Assembly (NCBI RefSeq): GCF_000017685.1
Contig: NC_010602.1
Coordinates: 1,443,501 to 1,507,500, forward strand
From: Leptospira biflexa serovar Patoc strain 'Patoc 1 (Paris)'
GTDB lineage: Bacteria > Spirochaetota > Leptospiria > Leptospirales > Leptospiraceae
Length of the DNA: 64,000 nt
Direction: 5' to 3'
Shown here: positions 20,979-30,920 of the stretch, piece by piece
How the letters are laid out: each line of letters opens with the position of its first letter
Position numbering within the stretch: the first letter of the stretch is position 1
The notes under the pieces: model-generated
Database searches by the model: none
What the model saw: only the letters and a program-made list of their open reading frames with translations
Told to the model about the DNA's origin: nothing
Position numbers and translations under genes: made by a program

Positions 20979-21356
20979 TTAATTTCGTTTTAACAGATCA
21001 TCGATGTCGGAATCAGAATCTGCATCAACGTATTTGGATTGGAAATCGGAGGCATTCATAATCTCAAAAAACATATCCAATTTTGCTAATTTAAACACAT
21101 TTTGGATCATGGGTTTCATACCCACAAGGAGGAGTTTTCCTTTTTTGTTTTTTAAGGAATTGAGGCTTTTGATCAGAGACCCAATCCCTGAGGAATCAAT
21201 GTAATCAAGGCGACTCATTTCGATGGATACGAGGTTTGGGCTAGATTCAATGAGTTTGTTGAAAATGGACTCAAATTCTTCGGTGGATTCGATATCAAAT
21301 TTTCCAGCGATTTCAATGGATTTGATCTTTCCTGTTGTGTTTAATTTCAGCTCCAC
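20979..21356 (-). CDS. STAS-domain anti-sigma factor antagonist-like protein
   Basis: The protein has the STAS fold of SpoIIAA/RsbV: GKFDIESTEEFESIF, then IEMSRLDYIDSSGIGSLI with the phosphorylatable serine pair, then LLLVGMKPMIQNVFKLAKL. An Asp/Ser-rich tail follows. I start it at GTG 21356 because GGAGG lies four bases upstream; an ATG at 21377 has no ribosome binding site. Such proteins switch partners with an anti-sigma kinase and are dephosphorylated by PP2C-type phosphatases such as the one at 38721. It lies antiparallel between ribE and ribBA. Confidence 0.85.
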   Translation of the reverse strand: MELKLNTTGKIKSIEIAGKFDIESTEEFESIFNKLIESSPNLVSIEMSRLDYIDSSGIGSLIKSLNSLKNKKGKLLLVGMKPMIQNVFKLAKLDMFFEIMNASDFQSKYVDADSDSDIDDLLKRN

Positions 21357-21474
21357 ATGCCCTCCGATCCGGAACATTTAGACAAAAGAAAAGGGAAAAA
21401 TCAATGAATTTCTTTGGGAATCTTCTTTAATTCGGAACGGCTTTCAGAGTTTTAGTATATAGAGGCCTTTCCCT

Positions 21475-22683
21475 ATGATACGTCCGATCGAAGAAGCAAT
21501 CGAAGAAATCCGCCAAGGCAAAATGATCATCCTCGTCGACTCCGAAGATAGAGAAAACGAAGGCGATTTGGTCTGTGCCTCCCAATTTGCGGACAAAGAC
21601 AAAATCAATTTTATGGCAACCCATGGCAGGGGGCTCATTTGTGTTCCTATGGAAAGAGACAGGCTTCAAAGTTTAGGCCTCGGGAAGATGGTAGATGACT
21701 TATCTCTTGGCGATAAACACGGAACTGCTTTTACCATATCAGTGGATGCAAAATTTGGTACCTCCACTGGCATTTCGGCGCATGACAGAGCCAAAACTGT
21801 CGAAGTACTACTCGATCCTAATACCAAACCAGATGACCTCATGCGACCTGGACATTTATTTCCCTTGCAAGCGGTAACAGGTGGTGTGTTACGAAGGGCA
21901 GGGCATACGGAAGCAGCAGTTGACTTATCAAAGTTAGCTGGTCTTTATCCGAGTGGTGTTATTTGTGAAATTATGAACGACGATGGTTCCATGGCAAGGA
22001 TTCCTGATTTGGAAAAATTTGCAAAAACACATGGACTGAATATTTATACAATTGAAGACCTCATTCGATACCGCAGGCATAAAGAAAAACTCATCCACTT
22101 AGAAGTAGAAGCAAACCTTCCGACTGAGTTTGGTGATTTTAAAATCAAAGCATACTCTACCCAAATTGATGACAAAATCCATATGGCACTTGTAAAGGGA
22201 GACATCAATCCCGACAAACCAGTGCTTGTTCGTGTTCATAGTGAATGTTTGACGGGAGATATTTTTTCCTCTCAACGTTGTGATTGCGGACCACAACTCC
22301 ACAATGCTCTTCGCATGATTGAAAAAGAAGGGAATGGTGTACTTTTGTACATGCGACAAGAAGGGCGTGGGATTGGGATCATCAACAAACTCAAAGCCTA
22401 TTCATTACAAGAAGGTGGCCTTGATACAGTGGAGGCCAATGAAAAACTAGGATTTGCGCCTGACTTACGGGAGTATGGGATTGGAGCTCAAATCCTTCGT
22501 GACATAGGTGTGAAACAAATGAAACTCATCACAAATAACCCACGTAAGATTGTAGGCCTTGAAGGATACAACCTCCATGTGACCGAACGGGTTCCCATTG
22601 AAATTGATCCAATCGAAGAGAACTCAAAATACTTACAGACCAAAAAAACAAAACTGGGACATCTTTTGAACTTACACGGTTAA
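21475..22683 (+). CDS. ribBA: Bifunctional DHBP synthase / GTP cyclohydrolase II
   Basis: RibBA makes both entry metabolites of riboflavin synthesis: dihydroxybutanone phosphate from ribulose-5-phosphate, and the pyrimidine from GTP. Domain 1 (residues 1-200) has [12 protein letters not shown] and [11 protein letters not shown]. Domain 2 (205-400) has the zinc cysteines in [17 protein letters not shown], then [16 protein letters not shown] and [10 protein letters not shown]. All catalytic residues seen are intact. It is transcribed apart from ribD-ribE. The 97 upstream bases show no FMN riboswitch. Confidence 0.96.
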   Translation: MIRPIEEAIEEIRQGKMIILVDSEDRENEGDLVCASQFADKDKINFMATHGRGLICVPMERDRLQSLGLGKMVDDLSLGDKHGTAFTISVDAKFGTSTGISAHDRAKTVEVLLDPNTKPDDLMRPGHLFPLQAVTGGVLRRAGHTEAAVDLSKLAGLYPSGVICEIMNDDGSMARIPDLEKFAKTHGLNIYTIEDLIRYRRHKEKLIHLEVEANLPTEFGDFKIKAYSTQIDDKIHMALVKGDINPDKPVLVRVHSECLTGDIFSSQRCDCGPQLHNALRMIEKEGNGVLLYMRQEGRGIGIINKLKAYSLQEGGLDTVEANEKLGFAPDLREYGIGAQILRDIGVKQMKLITNNPRKIVGLEGYNLHVTERVPIEIDPIEENSKYLQTKKTKLGHLLNLHG

Positions 22684-22747
22684 ACGTTTTTCTGCGTTAA
22701 ATTCCAATGTTCGAATTTGAGTAAATGTTTTCAAAAGAGACATTCAT

Positions 22748-23395
22748 TTAAGGCGATAGTCTCGACCGAATCCAATTTTCGTTTTTCCGTTCGAATACAA
22801 TTCGGTCATGGAGTCTACCCGCTCTACCTTGCCAAAATTCAATTTTGTTAGGAGATACCGAATACCCTCCCCAAGATTCCGGCATGGGTATCTCTTTCCC
22901 TTCCCATTCTTTCTCGAGAGTTTGAAACTTGGTTTCCAATTCTTCTCTAGAAACCACCACCGAACTTTGGTTTGATGTGAGGGCTCCTAGTTGTGATTCT
23001 CTTGGTCGGATTTTAAAGTAGGCTTCGGATTCTTCTTTTGGTATTTTTGTTACTGTTCCTTCGATACGAATTTGGCGTTCCATTTTGGGCCAAAAAAAAG
23101 TGAGTGCCACGTTCCGATTTTGTTCGATGTCCTTTCCTTTGTGGGAACTGTAGTTAGTGAAAAATTGAAACTCGTTTCGGATAAGGCCTTTGAGGAGTAC
23201 AATTCGGACAGATGGTTTGCCATCCGTGTTCACTGTGGAAAGGCTCATGGCATTGGGTTCTAACTCTCCTTCTTCTTTGGCCTCAGAAAACCATAACGAA
23301 AAAAGTGCCAATGGATCAAAACCAGCTGTCTCTTCCGAAAGGACAGAACGTACGTAATTTGTGCGCATATGCGCTAAATCATTCAATGTTTCCAT
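22748..23395 (-). CDS. pdxH: Pyridoxamine 5'-phosphate oxidase
   Basis: PdxH uses FMN to oxidise pyridoxine- or pyridoxamine-phosphate to PLP. The 215 residues follow the family: MRTNYVRS near the start, AMSLSTVNTDGKPSVRIVLLKG, FQFFTNYSSHKGKDIEQN, FFWPKMERQIRIEG and the C-terminal WGGYSVSPNKIEFWQGRAGRLHDR. It overlaps the prepilin peptidase gene upstream by 17 bases and is the last gene of that operon. Confidence 0.95.
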   Translation of the reverse strand: METLNDLAHMRTNYVRSVLSEETAGFDPLALFSLWFSEAKEEGELEPNAMSLSTVNTDGKPSVRIVLLKGLIRNEFQFFTNYSSHKGKDIEQNRNVALTFFWPKMERQIRIEGTVTKIPKEESEAYFKIRPRESQLGALTSNQSSVVVSREELETKFQTLEKEWEGKEIPMPESWGGYSVSPNKIEFWQGRAGRLHDRIVFERKNENWIRSRLSP

Positions 23396-24236
23396 AATTT
23401 AAGAACCCCTCCCATTCATAATAATGGACGATTAGTTTGAAAAAAAAAGTAAAAAAGATTCCTAATGAAAAATAGAGTCCCATCGGAACTTTTTTCCCTT
23501 TGAGTGTTTCTCCTTTTTTTCGGAGGATCAAACTGAAGCCAACCGCAAGTAAGTATGCAGAATTGAAATACACGATCCAAAAAGGATTACCTGCGATGGA
23601 GGCAAAGATTGGAGAAAAGAGAACATCTCCTAGTCCCGTTCCACCACGTAACAAAAGATAAATGAGAAGGTAAAAAATTAAAAATCCCAAATACACATAT
23701 AGATGCGAGAGCCCAATGGTTTCTTCGAATAAAAAATAATTGGAACCAAAACCAAATCCAATAAGGAAGGGTAGGTTTTCATAATCAAGGGAAAGTTTTT
23801 TCGAATCAGTCAACATTGCAATCAGTAGGTGACCAAAAAAAAACAAAAGGCAAAATGTCCCAAGTAATGATTCCGAAACATAAAATACAAAGATAGCTGT
23901 GAGTCCGAATAAAAACTCAGTGAGTGGATAAAGTTTTGGTATCTCCACTTTGCAATTGTTACATTTTCCTTTTGTGAAAAACCATCCGAAAATCGGAACC
24001 AAATACAACTTTGTTACATTTGTTTGGCAACTAGGGCAGTGGCTTGGTTTGGAAAAGATTACCTTCCATCGTTCTATCCCTTGGAATGTTTTACGACCTT
24101 TCTCATAACAATAATACAAGATTCTGTCGCCGAGTGTGGTGTAAAAACTGGCAAGGGAAGTTGCAAAAAAAAATAGAATCACATAAGCTAGTCCGGTGGA
24201 AAGAAAATACCAGTTTGATTCTACCAGTGATTCCAT
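23379..24236 (-). CDS. Prepilin peptidase (type IV leader peptidase, A24 family)
   Basis: This membrane aspartyl protease cleaves and often methylates type IV pilin-like precursors. The 285 residues show the zinc-binding pair CPSC (67-70) and CNNC (92-95) in the N-terminal loop. The catalytic aspartates are Asp144 (MLTDSKK) and Asp204 in the GTGLGD motif. About eight membrane helices are expected. The N-terminal methyltransferase-type loop makes it a PilD-like form. No pilin gene is close. A possible eight-codon leader frame overlaps its start (see 24221-24247). Confidence 0.93.
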   Translation of the reverse strand: MESLVESNWYFLSTGLAYVILFFFATSLASFYTTLGDRILYYCYEKGRKTFQGIERWKVIFSKPSHCPSCQTNVTKLYLVPIFGWFFTKGKCNNCKVEIPKLYPLTEFLFGLTAIFVFYVSESLLGTFCLLFFFGHLLIAMLTDSKKLSLDYENLPFLIGFGFGSNYFLFEETIGLSHLYVYLGFLIFYLLIYLLLRGGTGLGDVLFSPIFASIAGNPFWIVYFNSAYLLAVGFSLILRKKGETLKGKKVPMGLYFSLGIFFTFFFKLIVHYYEWEGFLNYGNIE

Positions 24237-24247
24237 GTTCTTTTCAT
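24221..24247 (-). other. Possible eight-codon minicistron overlapping the prepilin peptidase start
   Basis: ATG at 24247 sits five bases after a good AGGAG (the AGGAG overlaps the TAG stop of the aminotransferase gene). It encodes MKRTWNHW and then TAG. The prepilin peptidase ATG at 24236 lies inside it in another frame and is about 15 bases from that AGGAG, too far for optimal initiation. The short frame could couple translation or could be a chance result of imperfect spacing. Confidence 0.3.
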
Positions 24248-24254
24248 TATTCTC

Positions 24255-25397
24255 CTAAAATGATTCACTTTCTTTCGAAAGTTCTTGTAAGGCCTTCATC
24301 CCTCGTTTCAAAGTTTCCCACTCGGTTGCAAAAGATAGTCGCACAAAATTTTTGGCATCACAGAAGATAAACCCTGGAACAAGGATGAGGTCTTTTTTGA
24401 CAGCACGTTTGATGAACTCTTCATCATCGCAAGGCACTTGAAAAAAAGAATAAAAAGCACCACCTGATTTTTGGATGGGGTAGTAGTCTTTTAAGGATTC
24501 GTAAACAAAATCGCGTTTTTCTTTATAATCCTGGATATAAGCCGTCATGTCTGTTTTAAGTGCTTCGATCCCTGCCCATTGGGTGATGGAAGGGGCACAT
24601 ACGACAGTGTACTGTTGTAAGGTGGTGAGTGCTTGGATGACCTTTTCTTCTGCAAGGATTGTGGCAAGCCTAAGACCTGTCATATTGTATGTTTTCGAAA
24701 ATCCAGTGAGAGTGATGGTTTTTTCATACTCACTTCCGATGGAAAAAAACTTCTCATCATAGTCAAAGAGTTCATAAATTTCATCACTGATCAGGTAGGC
24801 TCCTGTGGATTCTGCCAGGTTTGCCAAAGCACGGAGTTGTTCTTTCGAAAACACTTTGCCTGTTGGGTTCGATGGATTGGAGAAGATGATGAGTTTGAAT
24901 TTTCTGTTTTTCAGAGTTTCCAAATCTTTGGCTTCAAAGTTTTCGGAAAGGGGAACCAACTTCCCTCCATAAAATTTGATCATGGCAGGATACATCAAAA
25001 AATAAGGTGAGATCACAAGGCATTCATCCCCTTCGTTGATGAGAGCATTGAATAATAAAAACAAAGCAGAGGAAATTCCAGAAGTCACAAGGATTCGATC
25101 CTCATGTGCATACTGCATCTGATTTTGGGAACGGTATTTTTCTGCCATCGCGGTTTTTAACTCAGGAATTCCCGCTGTGAGTGTGTAAGAGGTTTTCCCT
25201 TCCATGGCTGCCCGATTCATCGCTTCGATGATGTTAGGTGGGCAAGGGAAGTGGGGTTGCCCGATACTCAGATTGATGGGGTTTTGGATGCTACGTGCAA
25301 GTTCGAAGGCTTTTCGGATGGGAGAGGAGTCGATCCCATTCATTCTATTGGCAAATTCCATGGAATCATCATGGTTTTTTGGGGAGGTACGGGTCAA
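24255..25397 (-). CDS. PLP-dependent aminotransferase, class I/II
   Basis: The 380-residue protein is a fold-type I aminotransferase: INLSIGQPHFPCPPNIIEAM near the N-terminus, SNPSNPTGKVFSKEQL near residue 175, SDEIYELFDY near 205, and the PLP lysine in TGFSKTYNMTGLRLA near 235, with a C-terminal FVRLSFATEWETLKRGM segment carrying the substrate-carboxylate arginine. It is of the aspartate/aromatic aminotransferase group; the substrate is not determined. The start is TTG 25397, or ATG 25361 (MEFANRMNG), neither with a strong ribosome binding site. It heads the operon with prepilin peptidase and pdxH and diverges from the AAA gene. Confidence 0.87.
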   Translation of the reverse strand: MTRTSPKNHDDSMEFANRMNGIDSSPIRKAFELARSIQNPINLSIGQPHFPCPPNIIEAMNRAAMEGKTSYTLTAGIPELKTAMAEKYRSQNQMQYAHEDRILVTSGISSALFLLFNALINEGDECLVISPYFLMYPAMIKFYGGKLVPLSENFEAKDLETLKNRKFKLIIFSNPSNPTGKVFSKEQLRALANLAESTGAYLISDEIYELFDYDEKFFSIGSEYEKTITLTGFSKTYNMTGLRLATILAEEKVIQALTTLQQYTVVCAPSITQWAGIEALKTDMTAYIQDYKEKRDFVYESLKDYYPIQKSGGAFYSFFQVPCDDEEFIKRAVKKDLILVPGFIFCDAKNFVRLSFATEWETLKRGMKALQELSKESESF

Positions 25398-25442
25398 TAG
25401 AATTTGGTTTACAACCTACAATTGAGTAGAAATCTGAAGGAT

Positions 25443-28400
25443 ATGGAATTTGTAACCATCGCCGGCGTGAAAGTGCCAGTCCTTCCGCACTCAGAAAAAT
25501 TTCCCGTTTTCCCTTCTAGTCTTGTTGAAACTGACTCGGTGAAACAAACCCTACAAAAAATCCTCTACCCCATGCTCGAAGGGATGCCAGTCCTTCTTGT
25601 CGGTGATGCGGGAGTGGGAAAAAATGCTCTTATCTATTATATCAATTCCCTACGAAAACAACCCACGCTTCGCTTTAGTTTTAATGAAGACACTCTCCCA
25701 GAAGATTTGATTGGATCCTACCGCATCCTTCTCGATGGGAAAGGTTTCACTTGGTCGAACGGTCCACTGACGAATGCACTTTCCGAAGGTCTTAGTTTTG
25801 TTGCCGATGAAATGAATCTTTGTGCCCCAAACATCATCAAACGGTTTTCTTCCGTGTACGAATCCAATTACCTAGACCTCTTGGAAGGCAGTGGGGAACG
25901 AGTGAAAGGGAAAACCGGATTTTGGTTCATTGGAACCCAAAACCCGAGTGAAGGATTTGAAGGTCGTAAACCCCTCCCATTTGATATCACAAAACATTTT
26001 GCCGTTGTTTATGTGGATCCTTATTCTCCGGATGAGATGTTTTTTATTTTAAAGAAACTGTATCCCATGCTTACCGAAGATGTGTTAAAACAAATCATCC
26101 GTATTAATATCGAATCCGAAAAACGAATCAAGTCAGGTGAGATTGGAAAAGGGGACTTAGAAAAATACCATTTTAATTTACGAACCCTTCAAAAGTATTG
26201 CAACCGTTTGGTGTTGTTTGGTGCAGGAGACAAAACGGTTTCGGTAAGAGAAGCTTTATATCTTTTTGAAGAACCATTCCGCAAAAAAGAAGATAAAGAA
26301 AAACAACGAGAGCTCATCGAATCAGAGTTTGGTGGCTCGGTGAAACTGGTTCCTACTAAAGGTTATGTACAGAACTCTACCATCTTCTGGAATGACAAAG
26401 AGATCAAAACTTGGGACGAAACAAAAACCATCTCCCTTCTCTCCAAATACCCAACTCCTGAACCCATCCTCCATTTCCTTGACCAAGTGTTCACGGCCAT
26501 CCAAGCCAAAGAAAACATTCTCATTGAATACCGTGAGGACCAGGACCCGCAAGAATTTTTGCCACTATTCACCGAACTCACAGGCATTGAATTGGAATCC
26601 GTGATGTTATCCAAAGGGATGCATACCTCCGATGTGGTCGGTGCCCTAAAACCTACCGAAGAAGGAAAAATTGAAAGTGTCAATTGGGTGGATGGTCCAC
26701 TCACACGTGCCATTCGAAAAGGCCATATCATCCTCATCTCAGGCCTTGAATCAGCAGGAGCCGAGCTTGTTGAAAAAATGAATATGTTAACCGATGATGC
26801 TCGTTCCCTCACTCTCCCTCCAGAGTCAGGGGAATACCTTCCCATCAAACTCACAGAAACTTCTGTTGTCTTTGGGATGAAATCCTTCCGAGCTTCCAAG
26901 TCGGTCACTACGATTTCACGTGCCTTCCGTAACCGTTTCACTCCCATCCTTTTTCCTGAACTCGAAGATGCCAAAGTTTTAGAAGAAATTTTAGAATTCT
27001 TTTTACCAGAAGGTGTACTGCCTCGTTCCCTCGCTCGTTTCCACCTAAAGGCCAAAGAACTTTCGGAAAAACGTACCATTGGTTCGGCAAACCTGATGCC
27101 TTACCGTTTTGGGATCGCAAACCTTCTCAAATGGAAAAACCATATCTACCGCTACAACCAAAAGGACGTAAAAGATATTGCGATCCGTGGGGGACAAATC
27201 TATTACACAAACCAAATTGCCGATCCCAAGGAACGAAAAGAACTAGAACGCCTGTTAGAAGGTTATCTTTCAGGTGTGGAAGTGGTCTCAACACTCTTCG
27301 AGGAAATCGAAGAGAAAAAAAAAACATTTACCACTGAGTCAGGTCTGAATCGAAAAAACTGGTGGGACCCAGAACTCCATAAACGGGACCCTCTCACCGG
27401 TGTAGCCAATAAATTAAACGCAGGCGAGGAAACAAGGCGAGGGATTGAGATCAATACCCCTGAAACAGGCGGTAGGGTCAAAGAAGGCCCCGATGCTTGG
27501 TATGGGCAAGACACACAAGGGAACCAAGGCCAAGGGGAACCGCAGGGCGGTGGTGGTGCTTGGGGGTACCGGACCGAAGAATTGTATAAACAATTCTTAA
27601 AAAAACGACGTCTGCTTTGGGATTATTCCATCATGGTGGGGCTCACTGAATTTAAATCCGTGTTTGGAAAAGAACTGGAAGAAGTGGAACTCAATTTAGA
27701 ACAACTCTTTGATCCTGAAATCGACATCCACCGGATGTACAAAAACGAAGGTTCAAGGGTGGATGCGCGCAAATACATCTCCTACAAAAGTGGAAGGGGT
27801 GATACCAAAATCTTTGATAAAACCACAATCGAAAAGAATGATGAAAAACTAAAAGGGGTCGAAGTCACCTTCCTTGTATCAAAGTGCCGAAGGATCTTTA
27901 ACTTTGAATATTCAATTGCGATGTTATCGGCTCTCCTTGTCAGTTTGCACATCTTAAATGAACATGATATCAAAACCAGTGTCCATACTTTCTGTGACAT
28001 CAAAAATTCAAAAGATACTGTGGACATTTTTCATCTCAAGTCGGCCGAAGAAGACTATACCCCAGAGAAAGAAGAAGAAGTCTTCAGTGCCCTTTGCAAA
28101 AATTGGCAAGGGGACAGTATCCCTGAATACCAAGTCCTTTCTAATTGTGAACGTTACTTCTCCCCGGATGCCCAAACCAAAATCATCGTCATCCTTTCTG
28201 ACTTCCGAGGCCAGCGGGCAAAAACCTACATTGAAGACGAACTTGCCTCTTTTGATACGAGAAAAATGAAAGAAGCTGTACTGAAAAACGAAGAGAAAAA
28301 TTATGTATTTTTAGGGGTAGGACTTGGTTCGCGTTACATTGCCGAACATGTCTTCCACGACTCACTCCAAATCACGGCGGATAATTTTTATTCGATGCCA

Positions 28401-28460
28401 AATCTCATTGGAGCTGAAATTGCGAGACTCGTGCAAATCCACCATTCCTTGAGACAGTAA
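25443..28460 (+). CDS. Large AAA+ ATPase with second AAA-like unit and VWA-like C-terminus
   Basis: The product is about 1005 residues from the ATG at 25443. Unit 1 (residues 25-300) is a MoxR/AAA_5-type ATPase: Walker [14 protein letters not shown] near 54, Walker [12 protein letters not shown] near 120, sensor [16 protein letters not shown] near 163. Unit 2 (about 350-520) aligns by pattern but has no Walker A. Its Walker B position reads ISGLES, while it keeps an arginine-finger-like SRAFRNRF near 492. A Gly/Gln-rich linker near 690-710 leads to a VWA-like domain (800-1000), where the metal site DxSxS is replaced by LVSKCRRIF. This resembles a single-chain MoxR-VWA or midasin-like machine; the client is unknown. 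It lies five bases before smpB. Confidence 0.8.
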   Translation: MEFVTIAGVKVPVLPHSEKFPVFPSSLVETDSVKQTLQKILYPMLEGMPVLLVGDAGVGKNALIYYINSLRKQPTLRFSFNEDTLPEDLIGSYRILLDGKGFTWSNGPLTNALSEGLSFVADEMNLCAPNIIKRFSSVYESNYLDLLEGSGERVKGKTGFWFIGTQNPSEGFEGRKPLPFDITKHFAVVYVDPYSPDEMFFILKKLYPMLTEDVLKQIIRINIESEKRIKSGEIGKGDLEKYHFNLRTLQKYCNRLVLFGAGDKTVSVREALYLFEEPFRKKEDKEKQRELIESEFGGSVKLVPTKGYVQNSTIFWNDKEIKTWDETKTISLLSKYPTPEPILHFLDQVFTAIQAKENILIEYREDQDPQEFLPLFTELTGIELESVMLSKGMHTSDVVGALKPTEEGKIESVNWVDGPLTRAIRKGHIILISGLESAGAELVEKMNMLTDDARSLTLPPESGEYLPIKLTETSVVFGMKSFRASKSVTTISRAFRNRFTPILFPELEDAKVLEEILEFFLPEGVLPRSLARFHLKAKELSEKRTIGSANLMPYRFGIANLLKWKNHIYRYNQKDVKDIAIRGGQIYYTNQIADPKERKELERLLEGYLSGVEVVSTLFEEIEEKKKTFTTESGLNRKNWWDPELHKRDPLTGVANKLNAGEETRRGIEINTPETGGRVKEGPDAWYGQDTQGNQGQGEPQGGGGAWGYRTEELYKQFLKKRRLLWDYSIMVGLTEFKSVFGKELEEVELNLEQLFDPEIDIHRMYKNEGSRVDARKYISYKSGRGDTKIFDKTTIEKNDEKLKGVEVTFLVSKCRRIFNFEYSIAMLSALLVSLHILNEHDIKTSVHTFCDIKNSKDTVDIFHLKSAEEDYTPEKEEEVFSALCKNWQGDSIPEYQVLSNCERYFSPDAQTKIIVILSDFRGQRAKTYIEDELASFDTRKMKEAVLKNEEKNYVFLGVGLGSRYIAEHVFHDSLQITADNFYSMPNLIGAEIARLVQIHHSLRQ

Positions 28461-28465
28461 TCAGT

Positions 28466-28954
28466 ATGGGCAAAACAAAAAAAGACGATAAACCCCGCGG
28501 AACTGATCCTTTGATCAATAAAAAGGCAAAGTTCAATTTCGAACTACTCGATTCGTTCGAGGCGGGAGTTGTACTCACAGGATCTGAGGTGAAATCCCTT
28601 CGTGAAAAAAAAGGAAACCTCACCGATTGTTTTGCCAAAGTGAGAAATGGGGAAGTATTTTTAGAAAATTTTCAAATCCCTCCTTACAAAAACGGAGGTT
28701 ATGCGAACCACCCTGAAATTCGTCCAAGAAAACTCCTGCTCAAGGCAAAAGAAATTGAAAAAATAGATCGTTCGATAAAAGAGAAGGGACTTGTGCTTGT
28801 TGCCACTCGTTGTTTCTTTAAGAACAATCGTTTGGTGAAGATTGATGTCGCATTAGCCAAACCAAAAAAATTATACGACAAACGGGATGATATCCAAAAA
28901 AAGGAAGCCAAAATCGATATGGAAAGAGCCATGAAGGAACACTTACGCAAATGA
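28466..28954 (+). CDS. smpB: SsrA-binding protein SmpB
   Basis: SmpB carries tmRNA into stalled ribosomes for trans-translation. The 162 residues show [36 protein letters not shown]... as the family start, [14 protein letters not shown], and the basic tail [25 protein letters not shown] that folds on ribosome entry. It follows the AAA gene by five bases and shares ATGA with der. Confidence 0.96.
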   Translation: MGKTKKDDKPRGTDPLINKKAKFNFELLDSFEAGVVLTGSEVKSLREKKGNLTDCFAKVRNGEVFLENFQIPPYKNGGYANHPEIRPRKLLLKAKEIEKIDRSIKEKGLVLVATRCFFKNNRLVKIDVALAKPKKLYDKRDDIQKKEAKIDMERAMKEHLRK

Positions 28955-30303
28955 AGGGACTTCCAGTGGTCACCATTGTTGGTAGACAAAATGTGGGAAA
29001 ATCCACATTATTTAACGCCATTCTCCGAGCACAAAGTGCGATTACCGAAAACACAGCGGGTGTTACGCGGGATGTATTACAAAAAACTGTGGAACGAGCT
29101 GAATTTAAAATTCCGTTCACTTTGTCCGACACTCCAGGTCTTGACATTGAAAACATTGATGAAATCTCAAAAGAAATCATAGAGATTGCCTTTGAACATC
29201 TCCGCCATTCGGATCTCATCTTACATGTGATCGATCATAAAGACTTACGAAAGTATGACTACAAACTCATTGATTATTTCAAAAAAGATGAAATCTTAAA
29301 AGAGAAAAATGTCCTCACTCTCATCAACAAAGTGGATACAGAACAAGATGAGTATGATTTGGAGCCATTTTACACACTGGGGTTAAACGAACTCCTTCCA
29401 ATCTCTGCCCTTGGTCGTAGGAATTTTGATTTACTTTACCAAAAAATTAATTTTTTTCTCCCCGATAAAATCAAAACCCAAGAAGATCCGTATTGTAAAA
29501 TTGCGATCATTGGAAAACCTAACTCTGGTAAGTCGTCACTTCTCAATACCTTCCTTGGTTACAAACGAGCCGTTGTGAGTGAGGTGCCAGGTACCACTAG
29601 GGATTCCGTATCCGATCAGTTCTTTTTCCAAAACCATAAATTGGAAATCATCGATACAGCAGGGATTCGTAGGAAATCCAAAACGGGTGAGAGTTTGGAA
29701 TTTTACTCCTACAAACGAACCCTCCATAGTTTGGGGGAAGCCGATGTCGTGGTCCTTCTCGTGGATGCCATGAAAGGACTTGGTGAATTTGACAAAAAGA
29801 TCTTTGGGGAAATCCAAGAACTCGGAAAACCCATGATTGTGGCCGTGAACAAATGGGATTTGGTCCCGGAAAAAGAATCCAACTCTTGGAAGGATTACAA
29901 AGACAGAATGGAAGCAAAACTCTCCATCCTAAAAGAGAGACCTCTCCTTTCCCTTTCGGCCAAAGAGAAACTCCGCACCCACAAACTCTTGGAATCAGTG
30001 GTGGCCCTCTATGAAAAGTCCCAAAAAAAGCTAACGACCCGCCAATTAAATGACTGGTTAAGCAAGTGGGGGGGAAAAAATAAGGTACAGAAGGCATCGA
30101 ACCGACCTCCGAAGGTGTATTACGCCACTCAGGTCTCGCAGATTCCTTTTAAAATATTGTTCTTCGTGAATGATACAAAACTCTTTCCCTCAAATATTTT
30201 GAGTTTCTACCGAAAGAGTATTGTAAAGGAATTTGGACTGGACGGACTTTCCGTTGAGATCGAACTCCGGAACAGAAACGAAGGAAAGGAGGGCAGGGAA
30301 TGA
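28951..30303 (+). CDS. der: Ribosome-associated GTPase Der (EngA)
   Basis: Der has two GTPase domains in tandem and helps mature the 50S subunit. The 450 residues show P-loop 1 [12 protein letters not shown] near residue 9 with DTPGLD, and P-loop 2 [12 protein letters not shown] near 190 with [14 protein letters not shown] and NKWD give the G4 motifs, and a C-terminal KH-like domain starts near 350. It overlaps smpB and plsY by four bases on each side, so the three genes are translationally coupled. Confidence 0.97.
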   Translation: MKGLPVVTIVGRQNVGKSTLFNAILRAQSAITENTAGVTRDVLQKTVERAEFKIPFTLSDTPGLDIENIDEISKEIIEIAFEHLRHSDLILHVIDHKDLRKYDYKLIDYFKKDEILKEKNVLTLINKVDTEQDEYDLEPFYTLGLNELLPISALGRRNFDLLYQKINFFLPDKIKTQEDPYCKIAIIGKPNSGKSSLLNTFLGYKRAVVSEVPGTTRDSVSDQFFFQNHKLEIIDTAGIRRKSKTGESLEFYSYKRTLHSLGEADVVVLLVDAMKGLGEFDKKIFGEIQELGKPMIVAVNKWDLVPEKESNSWKDYKDRMEAKLSILKERPLLSLSAKEKLRTHKLLESVVALYEKSQKKLTTRQLNDWLSKWGGKNKVQKASNRPPKVYYATQVSQIPFKILFFVNDTKLFPSNILSFYRKSIVKEFGLDGLSVEIELRNRNEGKEGRE

Positions 30304-30920
30304 TTCTTGCCGCAATCCTATTCAGCTACCTTTTTGGTGGCATTCCGGTGGGGTACATCCTCACCAAACAAGTGCGAGGGATTGACATCCGCGAGCACGG
30401 CAGCCGTAATATTGGTGCCACAAATGTCGGCCGAGTGATTGGTTGGAAATATGGATTCATCGCACTCCTTCTGGATGCCTTAAAAGGAGCTGTGCCCGTC
30501 ATCTCCGCCTCTTATATTGAATCTCCTTATTCTCTTGTCACAACAGAAATCCTACTTGGTTCCGTCGCCATCCTTGGCCATACTTTTACGCCCTTTCTCC
30601 ATTTCAAAGGGGGAAAAGGTGTCGCCACTGCTCTTGGTGTATACATGACTCTTGTGCCTGTCGTCACAGTCTGTGCCATTGTGATCTTTTTTATTGTGTA
30701 TAAAATCTCTGGATTTGTTTCCCTTGGTTCCATCCTAGCGACTTTATCCATGCCTCTTTGGTACTTTGGATCCTCGAAGGTAATCCCTAGTGCCGAATAC
30801 CAACCAATCATCTTTTTTGTGTTAGTTGCTACTTTTTTCCTCATAACCTATTCGCACAGAGAGAACATTAGGCGCCTCGTATTAGGGAAAGAACTCCGAG
30901 CTTCCGAAGATGCAAAATGA
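30300..30920 (+). CDS. plsY: Acyl-phosphate glycerol-3-phosphate acyltransferase PlsY
   Basis: PlsY transfers the acyl chain from acyl-phosphate to glycerol-3-phosphate, the first membrane step of phospholipid synthesis. The 206 residues form five or six membrane helices. The three motifs are IPVGYILTK, GSRNIGATNVGRVIG (usually GSGN; here Arg replaces Gly) and HFKGGKGVATALG. It starts with a four-base overlap to der. Confidence 0.94.
   Translation: MILAAILFSYLFGGIPVGYILTKQVRGIDIREHGSRNIGATNVGRVIGWKYGFIALLLDALKGAVPVISASYIESPYSLVTTEILLGSVAILGHTFTPFLHFKGGKGVATALGVYMTLVPVVTVCAIVIFFIVYKISGFVSLGSILATLSMPLWYFGSSKVIPSAEYQPIIFFVLVATFFLITYSHRENIRRLVLGKELRASEDAK

Noticed and set aside
21378..21474. FMN riboswitch upstream of ribBA
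   Set aside because: The 97 bases are too short and lack the conserved RFN core.
26363..27079. A 238-codon minus-strand frame
   Set aside because: It lies wholly inside the AAA gene, with no start signal and composition typical of a reverse-strand shadow.
28380..28470. tmRNA gene near smpB
   Set aside because: No tmRNA ends or tag reading frame could be seen; the space between genes is five bases.
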